Notes: generated from the letters alone by a model not told the origin. Counted from the first letter of the stretch, positions 19,201 through 29,892 are shown. The stretch is 64,000 nucleotides of DNA from Pseudomonas sp. MYb327 (GCF_040438925.1 NZ_CP159258.1:4534501-4598500); one strand, 5' to 3'. Program-made: numbers and translations.

Positions 19201-20147
19201 ATCTGCTGCGCTCCGGTCTTTCCTTCGCCCTGTTGCTGGGCAGCGCCCAGGCATTTGCCGAGCCCACGAATTACCCTTTGACGGTCCAGAGCTGCAACCG
19301 TGAAGTGACCTTCCAGCAGGCGCCAAAACACGCGGTCAGCCACGACATCAACATGACCCAGATGATGCTCGCCCTCGGCCTCAAGTCGCAGATGGTCGGG
19401 TACAGCGGCGTCTCCGGCTGGAAGGCGGTGACGCCCGACATGCAGAGCATCCTCGACGGCCTGCCGGAGTTGGCGGCCAAGTACCCGTCGGTGGAAACCC
19501 TGCTCAACGCCAACGTCGATTTCTTCTTCGCCGGTTGGGACTACGGCATGCGCGTGGGCGGTGACCTCACGCCGCAAACCCTGCAGCCATTGGGCATCAA
19601 CGTCTATGAGTTGACCGAATCCTGCGCGTTCGTGATGAAACGCCCGCCGGCCACACTGGAAGACACCTACAACGACCTGCGGAACCTCGGAAAGATCTTC
19701 GACGTGCAGGATCGCGCCAACGCCGTGATCGCCGGAATGCAGGCGAAAATTGCCGACATCCACAAAAATCTGCCGGCCGACAAACCCCGCGTGTTTCTCT
19801 ACGACAGTGGCGAAGACCGGGCCATGACCTCGGGCCGCCTCGGCATGCCACAGGCCCTGATCGACGCCGCTGGCGGGCGCAACGTGCTCGACGATGTCGA
19901 CGCGAGCTGGACCCGGGTTAATTGGGAAAACGTGGTCGAGCGCAATCCGCAGGTCATCGTGATCGTCGACTACGGCGAAGTCACTGCCCAACAGAAGATT
20001 CAATTTCTGCGCAGCAACAAGGCGCTGCAATCGGTGGACGCGATCAAACACCAGCGCTTCGTCGTCATTCCTTATGTGCAAGCGACGCCGGGGATCGATA
20101 ACGTCTTGGCCGTCGAAACCCTGGCCAAGGGCTTCCACGGCGCATGA
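19197..20147 (+). CDS. ABC importer periplasmic substrate-binding protein (BtuF/FepB type)
   Basis: A 316-residue protein with a signal peptide ending near AQAFAEP, followed by a two-lobed class III binding-protein fold (motifs SHDINMTQMMLALGL, TRVNWENVVERNPQVIV). It captures a chelated metal or corrinoid in the periplasm and delivers it to the FecCD permease. The ATPase and permease genes overlap on either side by 4 bp. The substrate cannot be read from the sequence. Confidence 0.9.
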   Translation: MNLLRSGLSFALLLGSAQAFAEPTNYPLTVQSCNREVTFQQAPKHAVSHDINMTQMMLALGLKSQMVGYSGVSGWKAVTPDMQSILDGLPELAAKYPSVETLLNANVDFFFAGWDYGMRVGGDLTPQTLQPLGINVYELTESCAFVMKRPPATLEDTYNDLRNLGKIFDVQDRANAVIAGMQAKIADIHKNLPADKPRVFLYDSGEDRAMTSGRLGMPQALIDAAGGRNVLDDVDASWTRVNWENVVERNPQVIVIVDYGEVTAQQKIQFLRSNKALQSVDAIKHQRFVVIPYVQATPGIDNVLAVETLAKGFHGA

Positions 20148-21154
20148 TCAATCGTCGCTACGCCTGGCTACTGACGGTTCTGGGCGCGTTGTTGCTGGTG
20201 TCGTGCGTGGTGTCGCTGGGCTTCGGCCCGGCGCGGGTGCCGGTGGACGTGGTGTGGCGGATTCTTCTGTACAAGCTGTTCGGCTTCGGGATGCCGGACT
20301 GGAGCGCCGGACAGGAACACATCGTCTGGCTGATTCGCGTGCCACGCATGTTGCTCGGCGCGCTGGTGGGTGCCGGGCTGGCGTTGATCGGTGCGGTGCT
20401 GCAAGCCGTGACGCGCAACCCGCTGGCCGATCCGCACCTGCTAGGCGTGACCTCTGGCGCGACGTTGGGCGCGGTGATCGTGGTGCTGCACGTGGGCGAA
20501 ATCGTCGGTCTGCTGACCTTGCCCATCGCGGCATTCATCGGCGCGCTGTTGAGCATGTTGGTGGTGCTGATGATCGCCAACCGCAGCGGTCGGCTGGACA
20601 GCGATCGCTTGCTGCTGTGCGGCGTGGCGGTGTCATTCGTGATGATGGCGATTGCCAACCTGCTGCTGTTTCTCGGTGACCACCGCGCCAGTTCGGCGGT
20701 GATGTTCTGGATGCTCGGCGGTCTTGGATTGGCGCGTTGGGAACTGCTCGCGGTGCCGGCCGCCAGCGTGCTGTTGGGGCTGGTGTTGTTGCTCGGCATG
20801 GCTCGGCCGCTGAACGCATTGATGGCGGGCGAGCAGACGGCGGTGACGCTGGGACTGAATGCGCGAACGGTGCGGCTGCGGGTGTTTGTGATCGCCTCGC
20901 TGATGACCGGGGTGCTGGTGTCCATCAGCGGCTCGATCGGTTTTGTCGGGCTGATGGTGCCGCACATTGCGCGGCGCTTGGTGGGGGCGGAGCACCGTAG
21001 ATTGCTGCCCGTGTGCGTGTTGCTTGGCAGTATCTTTCTGGTGTGGGTCGATGTTGCTGCACGGACGTTGATCGCTCCAGAAGACCTTCCCATCGGTGTT
21101 GCCACTGCGGCGATTGGCGGGCTGTTCTTCATCGGCCTGATGCGCCGCCGCTGA
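20144..21154 (+). CDS. ABC importer FecCD/BtuC-type permease
   Basis: A 336-residue inner-membrane permease with about ten helices. FecCD hallmarks are RVPRMLLGALVGAGLA, AVTRNPLADPHLLG and GFVGLMVPHIARRLVG; the last contains the ATPase-coupling loop. It completes the three-gene importer. An equivalent ABC set lies next to the cob genes in P. aeruginosa, supporting ancient linkage. Confidence 0.92.
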   Translation: MINRRYAWLLTVLGALLLVSCVVSLGFGPARVPVDVVWRILLYKLFGFGMPDWSAGQEHIVWLIRVPRMLLGALVGAGLALIGAVLQAVTRNPLADPHLLGVTSGATLGAVIVVLHVGEIVGLLTLPIAAFIGALLSMLVVLMIANRSGRLDSDRLLLCGVAVSFVMMAIANLLLFLGDHRASSAVMFWMLGGLGLARWELLAVPAASVLLGLVLLLGMARPLNALMAGEQTAVTLGLNARTVRLRVFVIASLMTGVLVSISGSIGFVGLMVPHIARRLVGAEHRRLLPVCVLLGSIFLVWVDVAARTLIAPEDLPIGVATAAIGGLFFIGLMRRR

Positions 21155-21171
21155 TTCACTGCATATCGAAC

Positions 21172-21194
21172 TGTAGGAGCGAGCCTGCTCGCCC
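21172..21194. repeat. Single REP element
   Basis: A CTGTAGGAGCGAGCCTGCTCG unit just after the permease gene, upstream of the urtA promoter region. Confidence 0.7.
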
Positions 21195-21301
21195 CAATCT
21201 GGCGCACCGCTTCGCACCAACGCGCCAGACGCGATCCTTCATGGTGCGTCGCCCAACCGTGCAAGCGCTCTAAACCGACATTTCCCTGCCTTTCCCCGAC
21301 C

Positions 21302-21317
21302 GGGCACAGCCCTTGCA
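21302..21317 (+). promoter_or_regulatory. Sigma-54 promoter of the urea transport operon
   Basis: GGGCACAGCCCTTGCA matches the sigma-54 consensus TGGCACG-N4-TTGCW except at two positions, with the invariant GG and GC correctly spaced. It is 65 bp before the urtA ATG. GCACC/GGTGC half-sites occur at about 21204, 21215 and 21243, compatible with NtrC, but I see no full NtrC palindrome. Confidence 0.75.
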
Positions 21318-21381
21318 AAACACCCTTCAGTAGTCCGCATCTGCCAACCAAGAAAATTCATAAGTTCATGGAGATCGCACA

Positions 21382-22647
21382 ATGAAGCGTCGCAGTTTGA
21401 TCAAGGCTTTCACACTCACGGCAAGCATTGCCGCGATGGGCATGACCTGGACTGTCCAGGCCGCCGAGACCATCAAGGTCGGTATTCTGCATTCGTTGTC
21501 CGGGACCATGGCGATCTCCGAAACATCGCTCAAAGACATGGCGCTGATGACCATCGACGAGATCAACGCCAAGGGCGGCGTGAACGGCAAGATGCTGGAG
21601 CCGGTCGTCGTGGACCCGGCGTCGAACTGGCCGTTGTTCGCCGAGAAGGGCCGTCAGTTGCTGACCCAGGACAAGGTCGCCGTGGTGTTCGGTTGCTGGA
21701 CCTCGGTGTCGCGCAAATCGGTGTTGCCGGTCTTCGAAGAGCTCAATGGCCTGCTGTTCTACCCGGTGCAGTACGAAGGTGAAGAGATGTCGCCGAACGT
21801 GTTCTACACCGGCGCCGCGCCGAACCAACAGGCGATCCCGGCCGTGGAATACTTGATGAGCGAAGAAGGTGGCGGCGCCAAGCGCTACTTCCTGCTCGGC
21901 ACCGACTACGTCTACCCGCGCACCACCAACAAAATCCTGCGCTCGTTCCTGCACTCCAAAGGCGTGGCGGACAAGGACATCGAAGAGGTCTACACCCCGT
22001 TCGGTCACAGCGACTATCAAACCATCGTGGCCAACATCAAAAAATTCTCGGCCGGCGGCAAGACCGCCGTTATCTCCACCGTCAACGGCGACTCCAACGT
22101 ACCGTTCTACAAAGAGCTGGCCAACCAGGGCCTGAAAGCCACCGACGTTCCAGTCGTGGCGTTCTCGGTGGGCGAAGAAGAACTGCGCGGCATCGATACC
22201 AAACCGCTGGTGGGCAACCTGGCGGCGTGGAACTACTTCGAATCGGTGGAGAACCCGGCGAACAAGAAATTCGTCGCCGACTGGAAAGCCTACGCGAAGA
22301 AACACAACTTGCCGGGCGCGGACAAAGCCGTGACCAACGACCCAATGGAAGCCACCTACGTCGGTATCCACATGTGGGCGCAAGCCGCGGAAAAAGCCAA
22401 GTCCACCGACGTCGACAAGGTCCGCGAAGCCTTGGGCGGCCAGACCTTTGCCGCGCCGTCCGGCTACACCCTGACCATGGACAAAACCAATCACCACTTG
22501 CACAAACCAGTGATGATCGGCGAGATCCAGGCTGACGGTCAGTTCAACGTTGTGTGGCAGACCGAAGGCCCGATCCGTGCCCAGCCGTGGAGCCCGTTCA
22601 TTCCGGGTAACGACAAGAAGCCGGATTACGCGATGAAGAGCAACTAA
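21382..22647 (+). CDS. urtA: Urea ABC transporter substrate-binding protein
   Basis: A 421-residue periplasmic binding protein of the branched-chain amino acid/amide family, with a Tat- or Sec-like signal peptide (N-terminal KRRSLIKAFTL, cleavage near VQAAE). Family features are KVGILHSLSGTMAISE and a GCWTSVSRKSVLPV segment. It binds urea for the UrtBC/DE transporter. It heads the operon behind a sigma-54 promoter, suggesting induction by nitrogen limitation. Confidence 0.95.
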   Translation: MKRRSLIKAFTLTASIAAMGMTWTVQAAETIKVGILHSLSGTMAISETSLKDMALMTIDEINAKGGVNGKMLEPVVVDPASNWPLFAEKGRQLLTQDKVAVVFGCWTSVSRKSVLPVFEELNGLLFYPVQYEGEEMSPNVFYTGAAPNQQAIPAVEYLMSEEGGGAKRYFLLGTDYVYPRTTNKILRSFLHSKGVADKDIEEVYTPFGHSDYQTIVANIKKFSAGGKTAVISTVNGDSNVPFYKELANQGLKATDVPVVAFSVGEEELRGIDTKPLVGNLAAWNYFESVENPANKKFVADWKAYAKKHNLPGADKAVTNDPMEATYVGIHMWAQAAEKAKSTDVDKVREALGGQTFAAPSGYTLTMDKTNHHLHKPVMIGEIQADGQFNVVWQTEGPIRAQPWSPFIPGNDKKPDYAMKSN

Positions 22648-22664
22648 GCCCGACACAACACCTT

Positions 22665-22744
22665 TGTAGGAGCCGGCTTGCTGGCGATCAGCATCACGCG
22701 GTCTGTCTGACAGACCGCCATCGCTGACAAGCCAGCTCCTGCAG
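22665..22744. repeat. BIME between urtA and urtB
   Basis: TGTAGGAGCCGGCTTGCTGGCGAT and, inverted, ATCGCTGACAAGCCAGCTCCTGCA flank a short internal GGTCTGTC-TGACAGACC hairpin. The transcript would fold into a strong stem between the abundant binding-protein message and the permease message. Confidence 0.85.
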
Positions 22745-22753
22745 GGTCCGTGC

Positions 22754-24274
22754 ATGACCAGGATGTTCGACATGCCCACTGCCCTTTACCGCTTCATCCT
22801 CGCCATCGCGCTTTTGCTGCCGATGGCCACCCACGCCGGTGACGCCGAAGATTTCGTCGCCGCCAATCCCGTGCAGCAAGCAAAGCTTCTGGAAACCTGG
22901 GCCGCGCAGCCCGATCCGGCCCGCATCGAATTGATCAACGCTCTGCAACAAGGCGAGTTGACCGTCGATGGTCAAGCCAAAACCCTGCGCCTGAACAACC
23001 GCCTGCGGGGTCTGATCGACACCGCTCTGGCCAGCCACCAATTGCTCGCCGCCGACGCCAAAATCCGTCTGGCCGCTGCGCAGCAATTGCAGAAAAGCGC
23101 CAAACCCGCGCAGCTGAAATTTCTCGACCAGCAACTGGCTGGCGAACAAGACGAAACCGTCCACGCCGCCCTGAGCCTGGCCCTGGCCAACCTGCAACTG
23201 GTGGACGGCGACCCGGCCGTGCGCCTTGCCGCGGTGCGCCTGCTCGGTGAAACCGGCGACCCGCTGGCGCGCACCCGCCTCGAAAGTTTGTTGGAGCCAG
23301 GTGTCGAAGCCGATGTCACGGTGCGCACCGCCGCCGAAACCAGCCTCGCCCAGGTCAAGCGCAAACTGCTGGTTGGCGAAGTCCTCGGGCAAGCCTTCAG
23401 CGGCATGTCTCTCGGTTCGATCCTGCTGCTCGCTGCGTTGGGTCTGGCGATCACCTTCGGTCTGCTTGGCGTAATCAACATGGCCCATGGCGAGATGCTG
23501 ATGCTCGGCGCCTACTCGACCTACGTGGTGCAGTTGATGTTCCAGCGCTTCGCTCCGCAGGCCATCGAGTTCTATCCGTTGATCGCCTTGCCGGTCGCGT
23601 TTTTCGTCACTGCGGCAATCGGCATGGCGCTTGAGCGCACGGTGATTCGCCACCTTTACGGGCGTCCGCTGGAAACCCTGCTCGCCACCTGGGGCATCAG
23701 CCTGATGCTGATTCAGCTTGTTCGATTGGTATTCGGCGCGCAGAACGTCGAAGTCGCCAACCCCGCGTGGCTGTCGGGCGGGATTCAAGTACTGCCCAAT
23801 CTCGTGCTGCCGTACAACCGCATCGTCATCATCGCGTTCGCGCTGTTTGTCGTCGTGCTGACCTGGCTGCTGCTGAACAAGACGCGCCTGGGTTTGAACG
23901 TGCGCGCCGTCACCCAGAACCGCAACATGGCCGCCTGCTGCGGTGTGCCCACCGGGCGCGTGGACATGCTCGCCTTCGGCCTTGGTTCGGGCATCGCCGG
24001 CCTCGGCGGCGTGGCCCTGAGCCAGATCGGCAACGTCGGCCCGGACCTCGGCCAGAGCTACATCATCGACTCGTTCCTGGTGGTGGTGCTCGGCGGTGTC
24101 GGGCAACTGGCCGGTAGCGTGCTCGCTGCCTTCGGCCTCGGCATCGCCAACAAGATTCTCGAACCGCAAATCGGTGCCGTACTCGGCAAGATCCTCATCC
24201 TCGCGCTGATCATTCTGTTCATCCAGAAACGTCCGCAAGGCCTCTTCGCACTGAAAGGACGGGTGATCGACTGA
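22754..24274 (+). CDS. urtB: Urea ABC transporter permease UrtB
   Basis: A 506-residue protein: signal-like hydrophobic N-terminus, then a ~180-residue periplasmic, Ala/Leu-rich helical (HEAT-like) region, then a LivH-type permease (from about residue 215) with INMAHGEMLMLGAY and GLGSGIAGLGGVALSQIGNVGP. The long N-terminal region is typical of UrtB in proteobacteria and absent from LivH. The start may be the ATG at 22754 or 22772; AGGA lies before the latter. The stop overlaps the urtC start by one base. Confidence 0.94.
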   Translation: MTRMFDMPTALYRFILAIALLLPMATHAGDAEDFVAANPVQQAKLLETWAAQPDPARIELINALQQGELTVDGQAKTLRLNNRLRGLIDTALASHQLLAADAKIRLAAAQQLQKSAKPAQLKFLDQQLAGEQDETVHAALSLALANLQLVDGDPAVRLAAVRLLGETGDPLARTRLESLLEPGVEADVTVRTAAETSLAQVKRKLLVGEVLGQAFSGMSLGSILLLAALGLAITFGLLGVINMAHGEMLMLGAYSTYVVQLMFQRFAPQAIEFYPLIALPVAFFVTAAIGMALERTVIRHLYGRPLETLLATWGISLMLIQLVRLVFGAQNVEVANPAWLSGGIQVLPNLVLPYNRIVIIAFALFVVVLTWLLLNKTRLGLNVRAVTQNRNMAACCGVPTGRVDMLAFGLGSGIAGLGGVALSQIGNVGPDLGQSYIIDSFLVVVLGGVGQLAGSVLAAFGLGIANKILEPQIGAVLGKILILALIILFIQKRPQGLFALKGRVID

Positions 24275-25353
24275 TGAACCAGCCTCTACTGATTACGGCC
24301 ACGCAAAAGGCCGGCCCCAAAATCACGATTGCCGTGGGCGCGGTGATTCTCGCCCTGTTGCTGGCATTGCCATTGCTCTCGCTGTTATCGCCGGTCAGCG
24401 TGTTTCACGTCTCGGCCTACACCCTGACGCTGGTGGGCAAGATTCTCTGCTACGCCATTGTCGCCCTGGCGCTGGACCTGGTCTGGGGTTACGCCGGCCT
24501 GCTGTCTCTGGGCCACGGTTTGTTCTTCGCCCTCGGCGGTTATGCGATGGGCATGTACCTGATGCGCCAGGCTTCGGGGGATGGTTTGCCGGCGTTCATG
24601 ACGTTCCTGTCGTGGACCGAATTGCCGTGGTTCTGGACCGGCACCAGCAGCTTCCTCTGGACCCTGTGCCTGGTGGTACTGGCGCCGGGGTTGCTGGCGT
24701 TGGTGTTCGGTTTTTTCGCCTTCCGTTCGCGGATCAAGGGCGTGTATTTCTCGATCATGACCCAAGCCCTGACCTTCGCCGGGATGCTCCTGTTTTTCCG
24801 CAATGAAACCGGGTTTGGCGGCAATAACGGCTTCACTAACTTCCGCACGATTCTCGGCTTTGGCATTACCGAACCGGGCACTCGCGCAGTGCTGTTTTTC
24901 GCCACGGTGCTGTTGCTGGTGGCGAGCCTGTTTATCGGTTGGCGTCTGGCGCAAAGCAAGTTCGGCCGGGTGTTGACCGCGCTGCGCGATGCGGAAAACC
25001 GCTTGATGTTCTGCGGCTACGATCCTCGCGGATTCAAGCTGTTTGTCTGGGTCTTGAGTGCGGTGTTGTGCGGATTGGCCGGCGCGTTGTACGTGCCGCA
25101 AGTCGGGATCATCAACCCGAGTGAAATGTCGCCGACCAACTCGATCGAAGCCGCCGTTTGGGTAGCCCTTGGTGGACGCGGCACGCTGATCGGCCCCTTG
25201 CTTGGCGCTGGCGTGGTCAACGGCATGAAGAGCTGGTTTACCGTGGCGTTCCCGGAATACTGGCTGTTCTTCCTCGGTGCATTGTTCATCGTCGTGACCC
25301 TGTACCTGCCCAAGGGCGTGATCGGTTTGCTGAAAAAGAACGGCGAACAATGA
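24274..25353 (+). CDS. urtC: Urea ABC transporter permease UrtC
   Basis: A 359-residue LivM-type inner-membrane permease with about ten helices; family motifs are LDLVWGYAGLLSLGHGLFFALGGYAMGMYL and, near the C-terminus, GGRGTLIGPLLGAGVVNGMKS (shown in part). It pairs with UrtB to form the urea channel. It is directly coupled to urtB and followed 10 bp later by urtD. Confidence 0.94.
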   Translation: MNQPLLITATQKAGPKITIAVGAVILALLLALPLLSLLSPVSVFHVSAYTLTLVGKILCYAIVALALDLVWGYAGLLSLGHGLFFALGGYAMGMYLMRQASGDGLPAFMTFLSWTELPWFWTGTSSFLWTLCLVVLAPGLLALVFGFFAFRSRIKGVYFSIMTQALTFAGMLLFFRNETGFGGNNGFTNFRTILGFGITEPGTRAVLFFATVLLLVASLFIGWRLAQSKFGRVLTALRDAENRLMFCGYDPRGFKLFVWVLSAVLCGLAGALYVPQVGIINPSEMSPTNSIEAAVWVALGGRGTLIGPLLGAGVVNGMKSWFTVAFPEYWLFFLGALFIVVTLYLPKGVIGLLKKNGEQ

Positions 25354-25363
25354 GGCTTGTAAA

Positions 25364-26236
25364 ATGAGAACCACTCCGACCGCTGAATTCATGCTCGAAC
25401 CGGCGTTCTTTCCGCCGCTGGAACCCAACCGCGATGCCGGCACCAGTCGCGATGCCGTCGGCCTCGGCCAGCGTGCCGGCAAGGGCCTGAACACCCGCCA
25501 CGGCACGATCCTGACCCTGGAAGACATCAGCGTCAGCTTCGACGGTTTCAAGGCGCTGAATGATCTGAACCTGTACATCGGCGTCGGCGAACTGCGCTGC
25601 ATCATCGGCCCCAACGGTGCGGGCAAGACCACGCTGATGGACGTGATCACCGGCAAGACTCGCCCGAGCCACGGCAAGGCCTGGTTCGGCGAAACCCTGG
25701 ACCTGACGCAGATGAGCGAAGTGCAGATCGCCCAGGCCGGCATCGGTCGCAAGTTCCAGAAGCCGACGGTGTTTGAAGCGTTGAGCGTGTTCGAGAACCT
25801 GGAACTGGCACAGAAAACCGACAAGTCGGTGTGGGCCAGCCTGCGGGCACGGCTCAATGGTGAACAAAAGGATCGCATCGCCGAAGTGCTCGACACCATT
25901 CGCCTGACGACCTCGGTCAATCGCCCTGCCGGTTTGCTTTCCCACGGTCAGAAGCAGTTTCTGGAAATCGGCATGCTGCTGATGCAGGACCCGCAACTGC
26001 TGTTGCTCGACGAACCGGTGGCGGGCATGACCGACGCCGAAACCGAATTCACCGCCGAGCTGTTCAAGACCCTGGCCGGCAAGCATTCGCTGATGGTGGT
26101 GGAACACGACATGGGCTTCGTCGGCTCCATCGCCGACCACGTCACCGTGTTGCACCAGGGCAGCGTATTGGCTGAAGGGTCGCTGGAGCAGGTGCAGGAT
26201 AACGAGCGGGTGATCGAGGTTTATCTCGGTCGCTGA
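25364..26236 (+). CDS. urtD: Urea ABC transporter ATPase UrtD
   Basis: A 290-residue LivG-type ATPase with Walker A GPNGAGKTT, a LSHGQKQ signature, Walker B LLLLDEP and an H-loop VVEHDMGFV. A poorly structured ~45-residue N-terminal extension precedes the ATPase core (LTLEDISVSF); this is common in UrtD. It energises urea uptake together with UrtE. Confidence 0.94.
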   Translation: MRTTPTAEFMLEPAFFPPLEPNRDAGTSRDAVGLGQRAGKGLNTRHGTILTLEDISVSFDGFKALNDLNLYIGVGELRCIIGPNGAGKTTLMDVITGKTRPSHGKAWFGETLDLTQMSEVQIAQAGIGRKFQKPTVFEALSVFENLELAQKTDKSVWASLRARLNGEQKDRIAEVLDTIRLTTSVNRPAGLLSHGQKQFLEIGMLLMQDPQLLLLDEPVAGMTDAETEFTAELFKTLAGKHSLMVVEHDMGFVGSIADHVTVLHQGSVLAEGSLEQVQDNERVIEVYLGR

Positions 26237-26254
26237 GATTTGCCAATGCAAAAC

Positions 26255-26345
26255 CTGTAGGAGCTGGCTTGCCAGCGATAGCGGTGGGTCAGGCGATATT
26301 GATGTTGGCTGATACGCCGCCATCGCCAGCAAGCCGGCTCCTACG
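26255..26345. repeat. BIME between urtD and urtE
   Basis: An inverted REP pair with a conserved interior (GCGGTGGGTCAGGC ... GATACGCCGCC). It is nearly identical, inside included, to the BIME at 27945-28036. Its right end lies about ten bases before the urtE ribosome-binding site. Confidence 0.88.
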
Positions 26346-26366
26346 GAGGTTGAGAGGAGTTTGGAA

Positions 26367-27065
26367 ATGCTGCAAGTCGACAAACTGCACCAGTATTACG
26401 GCGGGAGCCACATCCTGCGAGGCCTGACGTTCGACGTGAAGGTCGGTGAAGTCACTTGCCTGCTCGGGCGCAACGGTGTGGGCAAGACCACTCTGCTCAA
26501 GTGCCTGATGGGTTTGCTCCCGGCCAAAGAAGGCGCCGTGAATTGGGAAGGCAAGCCAATCACCACGTTCAAGCCGCACCAACGGGTGCATGCCGGGATC
26601 GCCTACGTGCCCCAGGGCCGGGAAATTTTCGGGCGCCTGACCGTGGAAGAAAATCTGCTGATGGGCCTGTCGCGCTTTCCCGGCTCGCAAGCCAAGGAAG
26701 TGCCGGCGTTCATCTACGAGTTGTTCCCGGTGTTGCTGCAAATGAAGCAACGCCGTGGCGGGGACTTGTCCGGTGGTCAGCAACAGCAACTGGCCATTGG
26801 TCGAGCCTTGGCCAGCCGCCCACGTTTGCTGATCCTCGACGAGCCCACTGAAGGTATCCAGCCGTCGGTGATCAAGGAGATCGGCGCGGTGATCAAGAAG
26901 CTTGCCGCTCGCGGTGACATGGCGATTTTGCTGGTGGAGCAGTTTTACGACTTCGCCGCTGAACTCGCCGATCAATACCTGGTGATGTCCCGGGGCGAGA
27001 TTGTGCAACAAGGTCGCGGCGAAAATATGGAAGCCGAGGGTGTGCGCGGTCTGGTTACGATTTAA
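26367..27065 (+). CDS. urtE: Urea ABC transporter ATPase UrtE
   Basis: A 232-residue LivF-type ATPase with Walker A GRNGVGKTT, signature LSGGQQQQLAIGRAL, Walker B LLILDEP and an H-loop VEQFYDFA. The ATG at 26367 is preferred to an in-frame TTG at 26361 because AGGAG lies 7 bases before it. It is the last urea transport gene, with ureD 30 bp behind. Confidence 0.94.
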   Translation: MLQVDKLHQYYGGSHILRGLTFDVKVGEVTCLLGRNGVGKTTLLKCLMGLLPAKEGAVNWEGKPITTFKPHQRVHAGIAYVPQGREIFGRLTVEENLLMGLSRFPGSQAKEVPAFIYELFPVLLQMKQRRGGDLSGGQQQQLAIGRALASRPRLLILDEPTEGIQPSVIKEIGAVIKKLAARGDMAILLVEQFYDFAAELADQYLVMSRGEIVQQGRGENMEAEGVRGLVTI

Positions 27066-27095
27066 TCTGTAGCGACCTAACGATAATTAGAAACC

Positions 27096-27932
27096 ATGAA
27101 TTTACCTGCCTCCATTTTATTCACGCCCAGTTGGCACGCCGAGCTCGAACTGGCTTACGCCCGGTTCGGCGACAGTACGCGCCCGGTTCAACGCCGTCAC
27201 CTCGGCCCGCTTCGGGTGCAGAAGCATTTGTATGCCGAAGGGCCGCAAGTCTGCCAGCACATCATCGTCCACCCGCCCGGCGGGATTGCCGGCGGTGATC
27301 GCCTGGACATTTGCGCCAGTGTCGGCCCCGATGCCTGGGCGCAGATCACCAGCCCGGGTGCGGCCAAGTGGTATCGCGCGGCCGGCCCCGCTTATCAGCA
27401 GTTGAAATTGCAGGTGGCGGCGGGTGCGACACTGGAATGGTTGCCGCAAGAAACCATCATTTTCAGCGCCGCCCAGGCTGAGCTCAGCACCTCCATCGAC
27501 CTTGAAGGCGATGCGCGATTGTTCTATTGGGACGTCGTGGCCCTCGGGCGTCCGGCCAGTGGTGAGCGTTTCGACCTCGGGCATTTTCAGGCCCAATTGG
27601 ATATCCGCCGCGATGGCCAGTTGCTCTGGCACGAACGTCAGCGCATTGTCGGGGGCGATGGTTTGCTCGATTCGCCGATTGGCCTGGACGGGCAACCGGT
27701 GTTTGCCACCCTGTTGGTGACCGGAGAAATCGACAGTGACCTGCTGGAGCGTTGCCGTTCATTACCCAACGATGTGCGCGGAGATCTGACGCAATTACCG
27801 GGGCTGTTGGTCGCCCGGTGCCTGGCCAGTGAGGCGTTGTTAGCCCGTGGCTGGCTGATTGATTTATGGAGGTTGCTGCGCCCGACACTGCTTGGCCGCG
27901 AAGCCATGCCACCGCGAATCTGGAACACCTGA
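27096..27932 (+). CDS. ureD: Urease accessory protein UreD
   Basis: UreD (UreH) forms the UreDFG chaperone complex that loads nickel into apo-urease in the cytoplasm. The 278-residue protein shows HHPPGG-like family features as [14 protein letters not shown] and [10 protein letters not shown]. It follows urtE with the normal spacing for one transcription unit. The other maturation genes (ureE, ureF, ureG) are 20 kb away. Confidence 0.94.
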   Translation: MNLPASILFTPSWHAELELAYARFGDSTRPVQRRHLGPLRVQKHLYAEGPQVCQHIIVHPPGGIAGGDRLDICASVGPDAWAQITSPGAAKWYRAAGPAYQQLKLQVAAGATLEWLPQETIIFSAAQAELSTSIDLEGDARLFYWDVVALGRPASGERFDLGHFQAQLDIRRDGQLLWHERQRIVGGDGLLDSPIGLDGQPVFATLLVTGEIDSDLLERCRSLPNDVRGDLTQLPGLLVARCLASEALLARGWLIDLWRLLRPTLLGREAMPPRIWNT

Positions 27933-27944
27933 ACACAATCCCCC

Positions 27945-28036
27945 CTGTAGGAGCCGGCTTGCTGGCGATCGCGGTGGGTCAGGCAATATCGATGTCGGTA
28001 GATACGCCGCCATCGCCAGCAAGCCGGCTCCTACAG
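27945..28036. repeat. BIME between ureD and ureA
   Basis: An inverted REP pair with the same interior sequence as the BIME at 26255-26345, differing at only a few positions. The two copies bracket urtE-ureD. Confidence 0.88.
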
Positions 28037-28087
28037 GTGATGTATTAACAGTTCCGAATTTTTTATCTGCCCAGATGGATTCCAACG

Positions 28088-28390
28088 ATGGACCTGACCC
28101 CACGTGAAAAAGACAAGCTGCTGATCTTCACCGCCGGCCTCGTGGCTGAGCGGCGCTTGGCCCGCGGCGTGAAACTCAATTACCCCGAAGCCATGGCCTA
28201 CATCTCCGCGGCGCTGCTCGAAGGCGCCCGTGACGGCCAGACCGTGGCCGAGTTGATGCACTTCGGCACCACCCTGCTCAGCCGCGAACAAGTGATGGAA
28301 GGCATCCCGGAAATGATCCCGGAGATTCAGGTCGAAGCGACGTTTCCCGACGGCACCAAACTGGTCACCGTCCACCAACCCATCGCCTGA
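28088..28390 (+). CDS. ureA: Urease gamma subunit
   Basis: A 100-residue structural subunit beginning [17 protein letters not shown] and containing [14 protein letters not shown], both classic UreA motifs. It assembles with UreB and UreC into the (alpha-beta-gamma)3 enzyme. Here it is separated from ureB by two acetyltransferase genes. Confidence 0.97.
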   Translation: MDLTPREKDKLLIFTAGLVAERRLARGVKLNYPEAMAYISAALLEGARDGQTVAELMHFGTTLLSREQVMEGIPEMIPEIQVEATFPDGTKLVTVHQPIA

Positions 28391-28399
28391 GGCCGCGCC

Positions 28400-29470
<1,071 letters not shown>

Positions 29471-29471
<1 letters not shown>

Positions 29472-29776
29472 TGATTCCCGGTGAATACCAGATCCAGCCC
29501 GGCGACATCGAACTCAACGTTGGCCGTCGCACCCTCAGCCTGAAGGTGGCCAACAGCGGCGACCGGCCGATTCAAGTCGGCTCGCATTACCACTTTTTCG
29601 AAACCAACGACGCCCTGACTTTCGACCGCGCCGCCAGTCGCGGCATGCGCCTGAACATCCCCGCCGGGACCGCCGTGCGTTTTGAGCCGGGGCAAAGCCG
29701 CGATGTCGAGTTGGTCGATCTGGCCGGGCATCGCCGAGTGTTCGGGTTTGCCGGGCGGATCATGGGTGATCTTTAA
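29471..29776 (+). CDS. ureB: Urease beta subunit
   Basis: A 101-residue subunit beginning [16 protein letters not shown] and containing [14 protein letters not shown] and [17 protein letters not shown]. The ATG at 29471 is chosen over a TTG at 29468 because AAGGAG precedes it and UreB normally starts MIPG. It overlaps the previous stop as TGATG. Confidence 0.97.
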
Positions 29777-29800
29777 GTTATTCCGCGTCAGTACCGGCCC

Positions 29801-29892
29801 CATCGCCAGCAAGCCGGCTCCTACCTGGGATCGTATTTCACCGCTACTTCCGCGTTGGAATGCGCCCCTGTAGGAGCTGGCTTGCCAGCGAT
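29801..29892. repeat. BIME between ureB and ureC
   Basis: An inverted REP pair (CATCGCCAGCAAGCCGGCTC and GTAGGAGCTGGCTTGCCAGC) separated by about 45 bp of unrelated sequence. It splits the urease structural genes. Confidence 0.85.
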
